Below, piece after piece: positions 36,712-46,862 of a DNA stretch of 64,000 bases. The translations under genes were made by a program, and so were the position numbers. Where the stretch lies: contig CAIPAY010000133.1 in the NCBI GenBank assembly GCA_903863195.1, forward strand, positions 45,215 to 109,214. The letters run 5' to 3'. The notes below the pieces were generated by a model that saw only the letters and a list, made by a program, of their open reading frames with translations, did not search any database and was not told where the DNA came from. Position 1 is the stretch's first letter; every line of letters begins with the position of its first letter. The stretch is from an uncultured Holophagaceae bacterium (GTDB lineage Bacteria > Acidobacteriota > Holophagae > Holophagales > Holophagaceae).

Positions 36712-39700
36712 ATGAGCATCTCCGCCCCCTTCATCCACCGGCCCGTCGCCACCACGCTGCTGACGGTGGCGCTGGCGCTGCTGGGCGGCATCGCCTACCA
36801 GTTCCTGCCGGTGTCGCCCCTGCCCCAGGTGGAGTTCCCCACCATCCAGGTTTCCGCGGGGCTACCCGGCGCCAGCCCCGAGACCATGGCCTCGTCCGTG
36901 GCCACGCCCCTGGAGCGCCAGTTCGGCCGCATCGCGGGCATCACCGAGATGACCTCGGCCAGCAGCCTGGGCTCCACCAACATCACCCTGCAGTTCGACC
37001 TGGGCCGCAACATCGACGCCGCAGGCCGGGATGTGCAGGCCGCCATCAACGCCGCCCGGGGCGACCTGCCCGCCAACCTGCCGAACAACCCCAACTACCG
37101 CAAGGTGAATCCCGCGGATTCCCCCATCATGCTGCTAGCCCTCACGTCCAAGCTGATTCCCCGGGAGCGGATGTACGACATCGCCTCCTCGGTGCTGCAG
37201 CAGAAGCTCTCCCAGATCGAGGGCGTGGGCCAGGTGTTCGTCTGGGGCGGGGCCCTGCCGGCGGTACGGGTGGACGTGAACCCGGCCCTGCTCAATGCCC
37301 AGGGCCTGGCCCTGGAAGATGTCCGGCTGGCCATCGCCGCCGCGAACCTGAACCTACCCAAGGGCGAGCTGGCCAGCCGCACCACCACCTGGTCCCTCGA
37401 GACCACCGACCAGCTCAAGGGTGCAGCGGACTACCAGCCCCTCATCCTCCGCTACCGGAACGGCAATGCCGTGCGGCTCTCGGACGTGGCCCGAGTCACG
37501 GATTCCGTGGAGAACGTCCGCAATGCTGGGCTCTCCAATGGCGTCCCCGCAATCATGGTCCCGATCTTCCGGCAGCCCGATGCCAACATCATCGAGACCG
37601 TGGACCGGGTGCGGGCCATCCTGCCCCAGATGCAGGCCAGCCTGCCGCCCACCATCGAGCTCAAGGTGCTCATCGACGCCACGCGCACCATTCGGGCCTC
37701 GGTCCGGGATGTGCAGATCGCCATGCTCATCTCCATCCTATTGGTCATCCTGGTGGTCTTCCTGTTCCTGCGGAGCTGGCGCTCGACCCTCATCCCCAGC
37801 GTCGCCGTGCCCATCTCGCTGATCGGCACCTTCGGGGTGATGTACCTGCTCGGATACACCATCGACAACCTCTCCCTGATGGCCCTCACGGTGGCCACGG
37901 GCTTCGTGGTGGACGACGCCATCGTGGTGGTGGAGAACATCACCCGGCACCTCGAGGAGGGCATGACGCCCATGGAGGCCTCCCTCCACGGCGCCAAGGA
38001 GATCGGCTTCACCGTCATCTCCATCAGCATCTCCCTCATCGCCGTCTTCATCCCCATCCTGCTCATGGGCGGCATCGTGGGCCGGCTGTTCCGCGAGTTC
38101 GCCGTGACCCTGTCCGTGGCCATCGTGATCTCCATGGTGGTGTCCCTCACCACCACGCCCATGATGTGCTCCCGGATCCTGCGCCCCCCCAGCGAGGAGA
38201 AGCACGGGCGGATCTTCCAGGCCAGCGACCGGTTCCTGAAGTGGATCATGGGCAAGTACGAGCGGTCCCTGGGCTGGGTGCTCCGCCACCAGGGCCTCAC
38301 CCTGGGCGTCGCCCTCGCCACCATGGTCGCCACCGTGGCGCTCTACATCGTCATCCCCAAGGGCTTCTTCCCCCAGCAGGACACGGGCCGCCTCACGGGC
38401 TCCATCCAGGCCGCCCAGGACATCTCCTTCAACGGGATGGAGCGGCTGATGACGGACTACGTGGCCATCGTCCAGGCCGATCCCGCCATCGAGAACGTCA
38501 CGGCCTTCGTCGGTGGGGGCAACACGGGCCGCCTGTTCACCTCGCTCAAGCCCAACAACCAGCGCAAGGACACCGCCGACCAGATCATCGCCCGGCTGCG
38601 CGCCAAGACGGCCCACCTGCCGGGTGGCACCCTGTTCATGCAGCCGGTGCAGGATCTCCGGCTGGGCGGCCGGGCCTCCAGCTCCCAGTACCAATACACC
38701 CTCCAGGGCGATGACGCCCGGGAGCTCTTCGACTGGGCCCCCCGGGTGCTCCAGAAGCTGCGGACGGTGCCCCAGATCACCGACGTCAACACAGACCTGC
38801 AGAACAAGGGCCTCGAGGCCTCCCTGGTCATCGACAGGACCACCGCCTCCCGCCTGGGCGTCTCGCCCATGGCCATCGACAACGCCCTCTACGACGCCTT
38901 CGGCCAGCGCTTCGTGTCCACCATCTACACGCCCCTGAACCAGTACCACGTGGTCATGGAGGTGGACACGCCCTTCATGCAGACCCCGGAGGGACTGCGC
39001 CACACCTACGTCCGCTCCACCACGGGCGACCTGGTCCCCCTGAGCGCCTTCACCAAGCTGGAGCGCCGGAACACGCCCCTCTCCGTGAACCACCAGGGGC
39101 AGCTCCCCTCGGTGACGATCTCCTTCAACCTGCCCGTGGGCGTGGCGCTGGGGGATGCGGTGACCGCCATCGACAAGGCCCAGCAGGAGATCCGCATGCC
39201 CGGCACCCTGCGGGGCACCTTCATGGGCACGGCCCAGGCCTTCCGCGCCTCCCTGTCCAACCAGCCCCTCCTGGTCGTGGCCGCCCTGCTGGTGGTCTAC
39301 ATCGTGCTGGGCATGCTCTACGAGAGCCTCATCCATCCGCTGACCATCCTCTCCACCCTGCCCTCGGCGGGGGTGGGCGCCCTCCTGGCCCTGCTGGCCT
39401 GGCGCACGGAGCTGAGCGTCATCGCCTTCATCGGCATCATCCTGCTCATCGGCATCGTGAAGAAGAACGCCATCCTCATGATCGACTTCGCCATCGAGGT
39501 GGAGCGCCGGCAGGGCACCACGCCCGAGGCGGCCATCTTCCAGGCCTGCCTGCTCCGCTTCCGTCCCATCACCATGACCACCATGGCGGCCCTGCTGGGC
39601 GGCCTGCCCCTGGCCGTCGGCATGGGCACCGGCTCCGAGCTGCGGCAGCCCCTCGGCATCGCCATCGTGGGCGGCCTTCTCTTCAGCCAGATGCTCACCC

Positions 39701-39801
39701 TCTACACCACCCCGGTGATCTACCTCTACATGGACCGCCTCCGCCTCCGCTGGGAGCGCCTGCGGAGCGGCCAGAAGCCCGCCCCGGTGCTGCAGGCTTG
39801 A
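36712..39801 (+). CDS. RND multidrug efflux pump, MdtC-like
   Basis: The 1029-residue HAE1-family pump starts MSISAPFIHRPVATTLLTVA. It has the same 12-helix plan, and TM4 again carries [14 protein letters not shown]. It is clearly related to its upstream neighbour but divergent in the periplasmic loops, as MdtB and MdtC are. ATG 36712 is chosen by conserved N terminus; the frame is open further upstream through two hairpins. Confidence 0.93.
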   Translation: MSISAPFIHRPVATTLLTVALALLGGIAYQFLPVSPLPQVEFPTIQVSAGLPGASPETMASSVATPLERQFGRIAGITEMTSASSLGSTNITLQFDLGRNIDAAGRDVQAAINAARGDLPANLPNNPNYRKVNPADSPIMLLALTSKLIPRERMYDIASSVLQQKLSQIEGVGQVFVWGGALPAVRVDVNPALLNAQGLALEDVRLAIAAANLNLPKGELASRTTTWSLETTDQLKGAADYQPLILRYRNGNAVRLSDVARVTDSVENVRNAGLSNGVPAIMVPIFRQPDANIIETVDRVRAILPQMQASLPPTIELKVLIDATRTIRASVRDVQIAMLISILLVILVVFLFLRSWRSTLIPSVAVPISLIGTFGVMYLLGYTIDNLSLMALTVATGFVVDDAIVVVENITRHLEEGMTPMEASLHGAKEIGFTVISISISLIAVFIPILLMGGIVGRLFREFAVTLSVAIVISMVVSLTTTPMMCSRILRPPSEEKHGRIFQASDRFLKWIMGKYERSLGWVLRHQGLTLGVALATMVATVALYIVIPKGFFPQQDTGRLTGSIQAAQDISFNGMERLMTDYVAIVQADPAIENVTAFVGGGNTGRLFTSLKPNNQRKDTADQIIARLRAKTAHLPGGTLFMQPVQDLRLGGRASSSQYQYTLQGDDARELFDWAPRVLQKLRTVPQITDVNTDLQNKGLEASLVIDRTTASRLGVSPMAIDNALYDAFGQRFVSTIYTPLNQYHVVMEVDTPFMQTPEGLRHTYVRSTTGDLVPLSAFTKLERRNTPLSVNHQGQLPSVTISFNLPVGVALGDAVTAIDKAQQEIRMPGTLRGTFMGTAQAFRASLSNQPLLVVAALLVVYIVLGMLYESLIHPLTILSTLPSAGVGALLALLAWRTELSVIAFIGIILLIGIVKKNAILMIDFAIEVERRQGTTPEAAIFQACLLRFRPITMTTMAALLGGLPLAVGMGTGSELRQPLGIAIVGGLLFSQMLTLYTTPVIYLYMDRLRLRWERLRSGQKPAPVLQA

Positions 39802-39834
39802 GCCCGATGGCTCCGGATGCGATCCTGTAGGGCT

Positions 39835-41838
39835 ATGAGACTCGACCAGCTCGGCGACTTCCAACGCACCCACCGCAACGGCGACCTCCGCCTCGACCAC
39901 GCAGGCCAGACCGTGCGCCTGCTCGGCTGGTGCCGACGCGTGCGGAACCTGGGCTCCCTGGTGTTTCTGGACCTGCGGGACCGCTGGGGACTGGTGCAGC
40001 TGGTGGCCAACGAGGAGACCGCGGACCCGGCCCTGCTGGCCCGCCTGAAGGCCGTGCGCAGCGAGTTCGTCCTGGCGGTCGAGGGCGTGGTGGCCGAGCG
40101 CCAGAGCAAGAACCCCAACATGGCCACGGGCGACGTCGAGATACGCCTCACGGGCCTGAAGATCCTCAACACCGCCGCGCCCCTGCCCTTCCCCCTGGAG
40201 GACGAGAACGTGGGCGAGGACCTGCGCCTCACCTACCGCTTCCTGGACCTCCGGCGCGAGCAGCTCCAGCGCAACCTGCGGCTCCGCAGCGACGTCGCCA
40301 ACCTCACCCGGGAGCACTTCCGCGAGCTGGACTTCATCGAGGTCGAGACCCCCATCCTCACCAAGTCCACCCCCGAGGGGGCCCGGGACTACCTGGTGCC
40401 CAGCCGCGTCCACGCGGGCCAGTTCTTCGCCCTGCCCCAGAGCCCCCAGCTCTTCAAGCAGCTCCTGCAGGTCAGCGGCTTCGAACGCTACGTCCAGATC
40501 TGCCGCTGCTTCCGCGACGAGGACCTGCGCGCGGACCGCCAGCCCGAGTTCACCCAGGTGGACATCGAGATGAGCTTCGTGCGGCAGGAGGACGTCCAGG
40601 GTGTCATCGAGCCCCTCATGGTCAAGCTGGCCAAGGTGGTGGGCAAGGACGTCACGGATCCCTTCCCGCGCCTGCCCTACCGGGACGCCATGGCGTGGTA
40701 CGGCTCGGACAAGCCCGACCTCCGCTGCGGCCTGAAGCTCCAGGACACCACGGCCCTCTTCGCCGAGAGCGGCTTCAACCTCTTCCGCGCCGCCGCCGAG
40801 AGCCAGGGGCAGCGCCGGGTGCGGGCCCTGTTCTTCCCCGGCGAGGCCGCGGGCTCCCTCAGCCGGAAGGTCCTCGACGGCTACCAGGACCAGGCGCGGC
40901 AGCTGGGCGCTGGCGGCCTGCCCTACGCCAAGTGGGGCAAGGACGGCCTCGCCAGCAGCTTCAAGAAGTTCCTCGAGCCCGCCGACGAGGCCGCCCTGCG
41001 CGCCAGCCTGGGCATCACCGGCGAGGGCCTGGCCATCTTCGCCGTAGGCACCGACGCCCAGACCAGCCGAGTCCTAGGTGACCTCCGGGTGAAGGTCGCA
41101 GCGGAGCTTGCGACCATCGAGTCCGACCCAGCCCTTTCCCGTCTCTTGATGGATAAAAACGCGTACGCGTTTTTATGGGTCGTGGACTTCCCCCTCCTCG
41201 ACTGGAGCGAAGAGCACCAGCGCTTCATCGCCTGCCACCATCCCTTCACCAGCCCCCACCCGGACGACCTGGAGCTGCTGGAGACCAACCCCGGCGCCTG
41301 CCGCGCCGTGGCCTATGACCTGGTGCTCAATGGCTTCGAGGTGGGCGGCGGCAGCATCCGCATCCACGATGCCGAGACCCAGAGCCGCATGTTCCGCACC
41401 ATCGGCATCGGCGAGGCCGAGGCCCGTGAGAAGTTCGGCTTCCTGCTGGACGCCCTCAGCTACGGCGCGCCGCCCCACGGCGGCCTTGCCCTGGGCCTGG
41501 ACCGCCTGGTGATGCTGCTGGCGGGCGTGGACAACATCCGCGAGGTCATCGCCTTCCCCAAGACCGCCCAGGCCCGCTGCCTCATGACGGACGCCCCCAA
41601 CTCCGTGGACGAGCGCCAGCTCCGGGAGCTGCACCTGACCCAAGAGGCCAAGCAGACCTACCGGGTGGGCGCGGTGTTCTTTGAGAGCGCCGAGGGCGGC
41701 AGCCCCGAGCTGCGCGGGCAGGCCCTCCAGCAGCTCAGCCAGCTGACGCCCCGCCAGGCCCAGGGCCTCGTGACCCTGGATGCCCAGGGCCAGATCCTCG
41801 ACGCCCAGACCCTCAGCGGACCCACCTTCGACTTCTGA
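39835..41838 (+). CDS. aspS: Aspartyl-tRNA synthetase with C-terminal extension
   Basis: The 667-residue class II enzyme has an N-terminal OB anticodon domain, motif 2 FRDEDLRADRQPEFTQVDIE, the bacterial GAD insertion, and motif 3 (GGLALGLDRLVMLL). The usual bacterial enzyme (about 590 residues) ends shortly after the LMTDAPN-type sequence; here about 55 more residues follow (from around YRVGAVFFESAEGG to SGPTFDF). Whether it also charges tRNA-Asn depends on whether the genome has asnS and gatCAB, which cannot be seen. ATG 39835 gives the normal N terminus. Confidence 0.95.
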   Translation: MRLDQLGDFQRTHRNGDLRLDHAGQTVRLLGWCRRVRNLGSLVFLDLRDRWGLVQLVANEETADPALLARLKAVRSEFVLAVEGVVAERQSKNPNMATGDVEIRLTGLKILNTAAPLPFPLEDENVGEDLRLTYRFLDLRREQLQRNLRLRSDVANLTREHFRELDFIEVETPILTKSTPEGARDYLVPSRVHAGQFFALPQSPQLFKQLLQVSGFERYVQICRCFRDEDLRADRQPEFTQVDIEMSFVRQEDVQGVIEPLMVKLAKVVGKDVTDPFPRLPYRDAMAWYGSDKPDLRCGLKLQDTTALFAESGFNLFRAAAESQGQRRVRALFFPGEAAGSLSRKVLDGYQDQARQLGAGGLPYAKWGKDGLASSFKKFLEPADEAALRASLGITGEGLAIFAVGTDAQTSRVLGDLRVKVAAELATIESDPALSRLLMDKNAYAFLWVVDFPLLDWSEEHQRFIACHHPFTSPHPDDLELLETNPGACRAVAYDLVLNGFEVGGGSIRIHDAETQSRMFRTIGIGEAEAREKFGFLLDALSYGAPPHGGLALGLDRLVMLLAGVDNIREVIAFPKTAQARCLMTDAPNSVDERQLRELHLTQEAKQTYRVGAVFFESAEGGSPELRGQALQQLSQLTPRQAQGLVTLDAQGQILDAQTLSGPTFDF

Positions 41839-41921
41839 CCCCGGCCGCCGCCAGAGTCCGGGGCAGCCGCCTTCCCCTTGTGCGACAATGAGTCTGGCCA
41901 CGAAGAGCACCGAGGAACCCC

Positions 41922-42488
41922 ATGACTGCGACTCCGGGAAAAGCCCCCAAAAAAGTGAAAGAAAAGCGGCAGACCCCCCAGGAGCGTGCCGAGGCTCTGC
42001 GCTACAACCACATGATGTACGGCCCCACAGCCAAGGAAGTGCCCCGCGTCCAGAAGAAGGTGAACCTGGGCTCAGCCTACCTGCAACACCCCAAGTTTCA
42101 GGCCCTCATGCTGGCCTTCAAGAAGGGCACGGCCTTCCAGTTCGATGTAACGGACAAGGGCAAGGTCTTCACAGTCGCCACGGACGGCACCCAGATCCTC
42201 TTCGACGGGAAGAGCCTCTTCTACTCCCGGCCTTCGAACCGCCATGAAGACCACCTGCTCCTGGACCGGAGCATCCTCCTCCAGTACCAGTCCTCGGACG
42301 CGCTGGTGCATCTGGCCTCGGCCGTGCTCCGCAGCCTCCCGGAACTGGGCGCGCCGCAGCTCAGCTTCATCAACCAGCAGTTCTACTACGGCGCCGAGAC
42401 CCTGGAAGCGGGCATCGAGGAGCACGGCCCCAACCTGATGGTGGGGTCGTACAAGCACCTCAAGGCCGCCGAGAGGGCCCGGAAGTAG
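41922..42488 (+). CDS. Conserved-looking protein of unknown function
   Basis: The 188-residue protein has a basic N terminus (MTATPGKAPKKVKEKRQTPQ) and an alpha/beta body containing FQFDVTDKGKVFTVATDGTQILFDGKSLFYS. No signal peptide, membrane span or catalytic motif was recognised. It lies 3 bp before the SprT-like gene, so the two are probably expressed together. Confidence 0.7.
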   Translation: MTATPGKAPKKVKEKRQTPQERAEALRYNHMMYGPTAKEVPRVQKKVNLGSAYLQHPKFQALMLAFKKGTAFQFDVTDKGKVFTVATDGTQILFDGKSLFYSRPSNRHEDHLLLDRSILLQYQSSDALVHLASAVLRSLPELGAPQLSFINQQFYYGAETLEAGIEEHGPNLMVGSYKHLKAAERARK

Positions 42489-42491
42489 GGC

Positions 42492-42902
42492 ATGGCGCCG
42501 GCGCCGGGACAGCTCACCCTCCGCCAGCGTGCCCAGGCCATCCTCCGCGAGGCGGGCTGGCACCTGGCGCCGCCGCCGGTGGTCTGGTCGCCGCGCATGC
42601 TCCGGTGTGCGGGGCTCTTCGTGCTCGAGAAGGACGCCCGGGGCAAGTGGCACCCGGAGATCCGCCTCAGCATCCCCCTGCTGCGCCGCCGGGACTGGCC
42701 CTGGCCCCAGCAAGTCTGCGGCATGAACTGCCATGATCCCGCCGCCGTGCAGGCCCGGATCCTGGAGCACGAGCTCCTCCACTACAAGCTCTGGATGGAT
42801 CGGGAGAGGGACTGGGGCCACAGCGAGCGGTTCCGTCAGCTGGCCTGGGAAGTGTTCGGGCACCAGAGCATCACCCATGGAATCGGCACCGAAGAAGCCT
42901 GA
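42492..42902 (+). CDS. SprT-like zinc metalloprotease-fold protein
   Basis: The 136-residue protein has HELLH at residues 93-97 followed by GHSERFRQ, giving the HExxH...H arrangement of SprT/WSS1-like zincins. No C-terminal zinc ribbon is present, so it is shorter than full SprT. The substrate is unknown; eukaryotic relatives (SPRTN) degrade DNA-protein crosslinks, which is only a family-level hint. Confidence 0.75.
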   Translation: MAPAPGQLTLRQRAQAILREAGWHLAPPPVVWSPRMLRCAGLFVLEKDARGKWHPEIRLSIPLLRRRDWPWPQQVCGMNCHDPAAVQARILEHELLHYKLWMDRERDWGHSERFRQLAWEVFGHQSITHGIGTEEA

Positions 42903-42953
42903 GGCCCTTCAGGACTGGACCAACCCCGTGGTTCTGCCGAGTACACTCCTGCC

Positions 42954-44423
42954 ATGACTTCCCGGGATCAGGCCCTCCTCGCTGCGCCTCCGCTGACGGA
43001 GGAAGTCGACCGTCTGCCCCCGGCCCACAAGCTCTATGCCCTGCGGACGCTGCCCCTGGGGGACATCAAGGCCATCGGCTTCGACATGGATCACACGCTG
43101 GCCCGATACCGCTCCCCGGAGATCGATGAGTTGGCCTTCAAGAAGGCCGCGCGGCTGCTGGTGCGGGAGCGCGGCTACTCCCCCTGGCTGCTCGAGGTCG
43201 CCTACAATCCCACCTTCGCGGTGCGCGGCCTGGTGCTGGACGGGATCCGGGGCAACCTCCTGAAGCTCAACCGCGAGCGGCAGGTGGTGCGCGCCTGCCA
43301 TGGCAGCAAGGCCATGCCCCGGCCCGCCCTGGATCTCGTCTACAGCCGGCGGCGCCTGGCCACCTCCGCCAAGGGCTTCCGCAGCATCGACACCCTGTTC
43401 GAGATCCCCGAGAGCTTCCTCTACGCCCAGCTGGTGGACGGCCTGGACCAGGGCATCCTGAAGGCCGAGAACTACCTCCAGCTCTTCCAGGATGCCCGGT
43501 GGGCCATCGACACCGCCCACCGCAACGGGGAGATGAAGACCGAGATCCTCGCCCACCGGGACTTCTTCATCGCCCAGGATCCCCAGCTGGCCCTGGCCCT
43601 GGACCGCCTGAAGCGCGAGGGCAAGAAGCTGTTCCTGCTCACCAACAGCGAGTGGAGCTTCACCAACGGCGTGCTGAGCCACCTGCTCGACGGGCAGGAC
43701 GAGGCCCGGCCCCACTGGGTGGACTACTTCGACCTGGTCGTCGTGAGCAGCCGCAAGCCCGCCTTCTTCCTCGAGAAGCCCGAAGCCAAGGCGCTGGAGG
43801 GCCACCCCCGCTGCTTCACCGGCGGCCACACCGCCTGGCTGGAGGCCCTGCTCGGCGCCCAGGGGGAGCAGGTGCTCTACGTGGGCGACCACATCTACGG
43901 AGATGTGCTGCGCTCGAAGAAGAACGCCTCCTGGCGCACGCTGCTGCTGGTGCCCGAGCTGGAGCGCGAGCTGAAGCTGCTGGAGGCGAAAGCGGACGAC
44001 CTGCGCACCCTCCTGCGGCTGGAGACCGCGCGGCGGCGGACCCTGCGCCGCGCCTCGGTGCTCCTGGACCAGTGGAAGCGGAACCGTGTGCGCCGCCATG
44101 TGCTGGGCCCCCGCCTCAGCCCGGATGCCACCGTGGCCCTGGACCATGAGGCAGCCCATCTGGCGGCCAGCGCCGAGACACTGCAGCGCCGGGCAGAGCT
44201 GCAGAGCCTGGAGCTGGATCGGCTCATGGCCGCAGTGGAAGCCGCATTCAATCCCATGTGGGGCCCCATGTTCCGGGACCGGGACGAGCAGACCCGCTTC
44301 GCCGACCAGATCCAGCAGTTTGCCTGCGCCTACACGGGGAAGGTCGGGAACCTCTACATGGTGGATTCCCACAGCACGCTGTACGCCCCGGTGCCCGCCC
44401 TGCCCCACGAGCGGCTGGGCTAG
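42954..44423 (+). CDS. HAD-superfamily 5'-nucleotidase (NT5C2-like)
   Basis: The 489-residue protein contains the HAD nucleophile motif FDMDHTLARY near residue 43, with both catalytic aspartates. Motif II is LLTNSEWSFT and motif IV is YVGDHIYGDVL. The length and layout match the HAD-IG purine 5'-nucleotidase family (cytosolic IMP/GMP nucleotidase), which is uncommon in bacteria. It converges on a hybrid kinase gene with a 4-bp overlap of stops. Confidence 0.88.
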   Translation: MTSRDQALLAAPPLTEEVDRLPPAHKLYALRTLPLGDIKAIGFDMDHTLARYRSPEIDELAFKKAARLLVRERGYSPWLLEVAYNPTFAVRGLVLDGIRGNLLKLNRERQVVRACHGSKAMPRPALDLVYSRRRLATSAKGFRSIDTLFEIPESFLYAQLVDGLDQGILKAENYLQLFQDARWAIDTAHRNGEMKTEILAHRDFFIAQDPQLALALDRLKREGKKLFLLTNSEWSFTNGVLSHLLDGQDEARPHWVDYFDLVVVSSRKPAFFLEKPEAKALEGHPRCFTGGHTAWLEALLGAQGEQVLYVGDHIYGDVLRSKKNASWRTLLLVPELERELKLLEAKADDLRTLLRLETARRRTLRRASVLLDQWKRNRVRRHVLGPRLSPDATVALDHEAAHLAASAETLQRRAELQSLELDRLMAAVEAAFNPMWGPMFRDRDEQTRFADQIQQFACAYTGKVGNLYMVDSHSTLYAPVPALPHERLG

Positions 44424-46807
44424 GAGGGGGTCCTCCGCCGCCCCATGACCCGGTTGAGCATGACCTCCAGCTCCACGCTGCTGAAGGGCTTCTTCAGGAA
44501 GTCGGCGAAGCCCTGGGTGATGGCCTCGTCCCGGGAGGCTGGCAGGGCATAGCCGCTGCAGAGGATCCCCGGCAGCCCCGGCCGGACGGCCCGCATGGCC
44601 TTGTAGGCTTCGACGCCCCCCAGGCGGGGCATGGTGGCATCGAGGATCACCAGATCGAAGACCTCGGGCCGCTGGTTGAAGGCGTCGAGGGCCTCCTGCC
44701 CATCGGCGACCGGCACCACCTCCAGGCCGAACCAGGTCTCCAGCATCTCGGCCATGACCTCTCGTAGTTCCACCTCGTCGTCGGCCAGGAGCACGAGGTT
44801 CCGGGCGCGAGGTCCTTCCACCGGCACGACCGGGATGCTCTCCTGCGCCTCCGGCGAGGGGAAGTGCACCCGGAACACGCTGCCGACGCCAGGGATGCTC
44901 TCGACCTGCAGACCTCCCCGGTGGCTGCGCACGATGCCCAGGGCCGCAGGCAGCCCGAGCCCCCGGCCCAGGTCCCGGGTGGAGTAGAACGGGTCGAAGA
45001 TGTCGGGCAGGCTCGCCGCGTCGATGCCGTGGCCCTGGTCCGAGACCTCGAGCACCGCATAGGAGCCGGGCTCCACCGGTTCCGGCCAGTGCCCGGTGCC
45101 CAGGTCCAGGGGCGTGACCGTCCGCAGGTAGGTGCGGACGCGGACGACGCCCTGGGAGGAGTTGGCCTCCTGGGCGTTGGTGACCAGGCCTTCCACCACG
45201 CGGCCCACTAGGAGGGGATCCACCATGACCCGCGGCAGGCTCTGGGAGAAGTCGCGCAGCACCGGCAGGCGCAGGCGGTCCAGCACCTCCGCGATGAGGG
45301 GAGTGAGCTCCAAAGACTCCGGGCGCCGGAGGTCCCCTCCGGAGCTGTGCAGGATGTCGCGGCTGAGGCGGCTGGCCCGGTCCAGGGCGGTCTTCAGCCG
45401 CTGCAGGTAGAGGTGCCCGCGGGAGTCCTCGGGCATGGCGGTCTCGGCCATCTCCAGGTTCGCCACCATGGCCTGGAAGATGTTGTTGAAGTCATGGGCG
45501 ATGCCGCCGGAGAGCAGGCCCAGGCTCTCCATCTTCCGGGCCTTGGCCAGGGCCTCCTCGGCCTTGCGGCGCTCGACGATGCTCCACAGCCCGTTCATGA
45601 AGAGGGTGAGCTGCTCGATGTCCTGCTCTTCGTAGGGGTCCGGCTTGTTCCCGACGCCCACCACCGCCACGATCTGGCTGCCGCTGAAGAGGGGCACGCT
45701 CATGAACCGGGAGAGGGGCGCGTGGCCTTCGGGCCGACCCTTCATCAGGGGGTCCGGCACCGAGAAGTCGTTGCGCAGGATCGGCCGCCGCTGGCGCACC
45801 ACCTCGCCCCAGAGGCCCGTGTTCTCCAGCTTGTAGGTCGTCATCGGGTTCATGACCGAGCAGGCCGGCATGACCTCCCTGGACCAGGAGTGGAGGGTGA
45901 ACTCCTGGGTGCCCTCGTCATAGAAGTAGATGTAGCCAATGGCACTGCCGGTGAGGGCGACCGCCTCGTCCAGGCCGTAGTCGAGGATCTCCCGGATGCT
46001 GGCGCCTTCTACCTGGTTCAGGCGGACCAGGGCGCCGAGCCGGTCCGCGTTCTGCTGGACCTTGGCCTCGCTGGCCCGCAGGGCCTCCTCGACTCGCCGG
46101 AGGTCGGTGACATCGACCATGCAGCACACCGCGCCCTGGATGTGCCCGCCGGGATCCCGGAGCGGCGTGGCGTAGCTCATGAGCTGCCGGACCTGGCCGT
46201 CCGAGAAGGCCAGGTCCAGCGGCAGGCCCTGGACCCGCTCCCCGAGCAGGGCGGCCTGCTGCATGGGCATCTCCTCCGGCTGCAGCTCCTGGCCCTCCCG
46301 GAGCAGGCGGAAGTGACCCGGCTGCTCCCCGGGGGAGGCGGACTTCGAGTGGTTCGCCCCGGGGGGCATGCGCAGGAGCGCCTCAGCGGCGGCATTGCCG
46401 CGGATGACTGCGCACAGGGGATCTTCAGCGATCCAGAGGGGCACCGGCGTGGCAGCCATGACGGCCTTCAGCTTGTCCGCCTCGGCCATGGCGCGGCTGG
46501 TCGCCTCGCGTTGTCCGGCGACCTGGTCGGCCTTGGACCGGAAGAGGCCCCGGATGAGGAGGACCCCGGACAGCATCAGCCCCGAGATGAGCAGGCCCAG
46601 GACCTCGTTGGGCAGCAGCCGAGCGGGCATGCCGGTCTCGGCCAGCTCCACCAGCACATACAGTCGGCGGGCGGCCATGAGCACCAGCGCCAGGGAGAGC
46701 AGGATCCAGGCGAGCGGCTTCCTGGCGGTGCGGTTGATGTGGACAGCGAAGCCCGCCGCGGCGATTTGCAGCGACACCGACAGCAGGATGATCGCGAGGT
46801 TCAACAA
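44420..46807 (-). CDS. Membrane hybrid sensor histidine kinase with PAS, GAF and receiver domains
   Basis: The 795-residue protein has three hydrophobic helices at the N terminus (within residues 1-90). A PAS-like domain (about 110-240), a GAF domain (about 255-415) and HisKA with H-box GGIAHDFNN follow. Next come HATPase boxes (DQGHGID, GRGLGLPAALG) and a C-terminal receiver with phospho-acceptor Asp in LVILDATMPRLGG. The start is TTG 46807, supported by GGAAGG upstream. The fused receiver suggests an internal relay to an unlinked phosphotransfer protein. Confidence 0.9.
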   Translation of the reverse strand: MLNLAIILLSVSLQIAAAGFAVHINRTARKPLAWILLSLALVLMAARRLYVLVELAETGMPARLLPNEVLGLLISGLMLSGVLLIRGLFRSKADQVAGQREATSRAMAEADKLKAVMAATPVPLWIAEDPLCAVIRGNAAAEALLRMPPGANHSKSASPGEQPGHFRLLREGQELQPEEMPMQQAALLGERVQGLPLDLAFSDGQVRQLMSYATPLRDPGGHIQGAVCCMVDVTDLRRVEEALRASEAKVQQNADRLGALVRLNQVEGASIREILDYGLDEAVALTGSAIGYIYFYDEGTQEFTLHSWSREVMPACSVMNPMTTYKLENTGLWGEVVRQRRPILRNDFSVPDPLMKGRPEGHAPLSRFMSVPLFSGSQIVAVVGVGNKPDPYEEQDIEQLTLFMNGLWSIVERRKAEEALAKARKMESLGLLSGGIAHDFNNIFQAMVANLEMAETAMPEDSRGHLYLQRLKTALDRASRLSRDILHSSGGDLRRPESLELTPLIAEVLDRLRLPVLRDFSQSLPRVMVDPLLVGRVVEGLVTNAQEANSSQGVVRVRTYLRTVTPLDLGTGHWPEPVEPGSYAVLEVSDQGHGIDAASLPDIFDPFYSTRDLGRGLGLPAALGIVRSHRGGLQVESIPGVGSVFRVHFPSPEAQESIPVVPVEGPRARNLVLLADDEVELREVMAEMLETWFGLEVVPVADGQEALDAFNQRPEVFDLVILDATMPRLGGVEAYKAMRAVRPGLPGILCSGYALPASRDEAITQGFADFLKKPFSSVELEVMLNRVMGRRRTPS

Positions 46808-46862
46808 GGGAGCCTTCCCTTGAGACCCTATCGGCAGCCGGGGCGCGCTTAGTAAATGCCGC

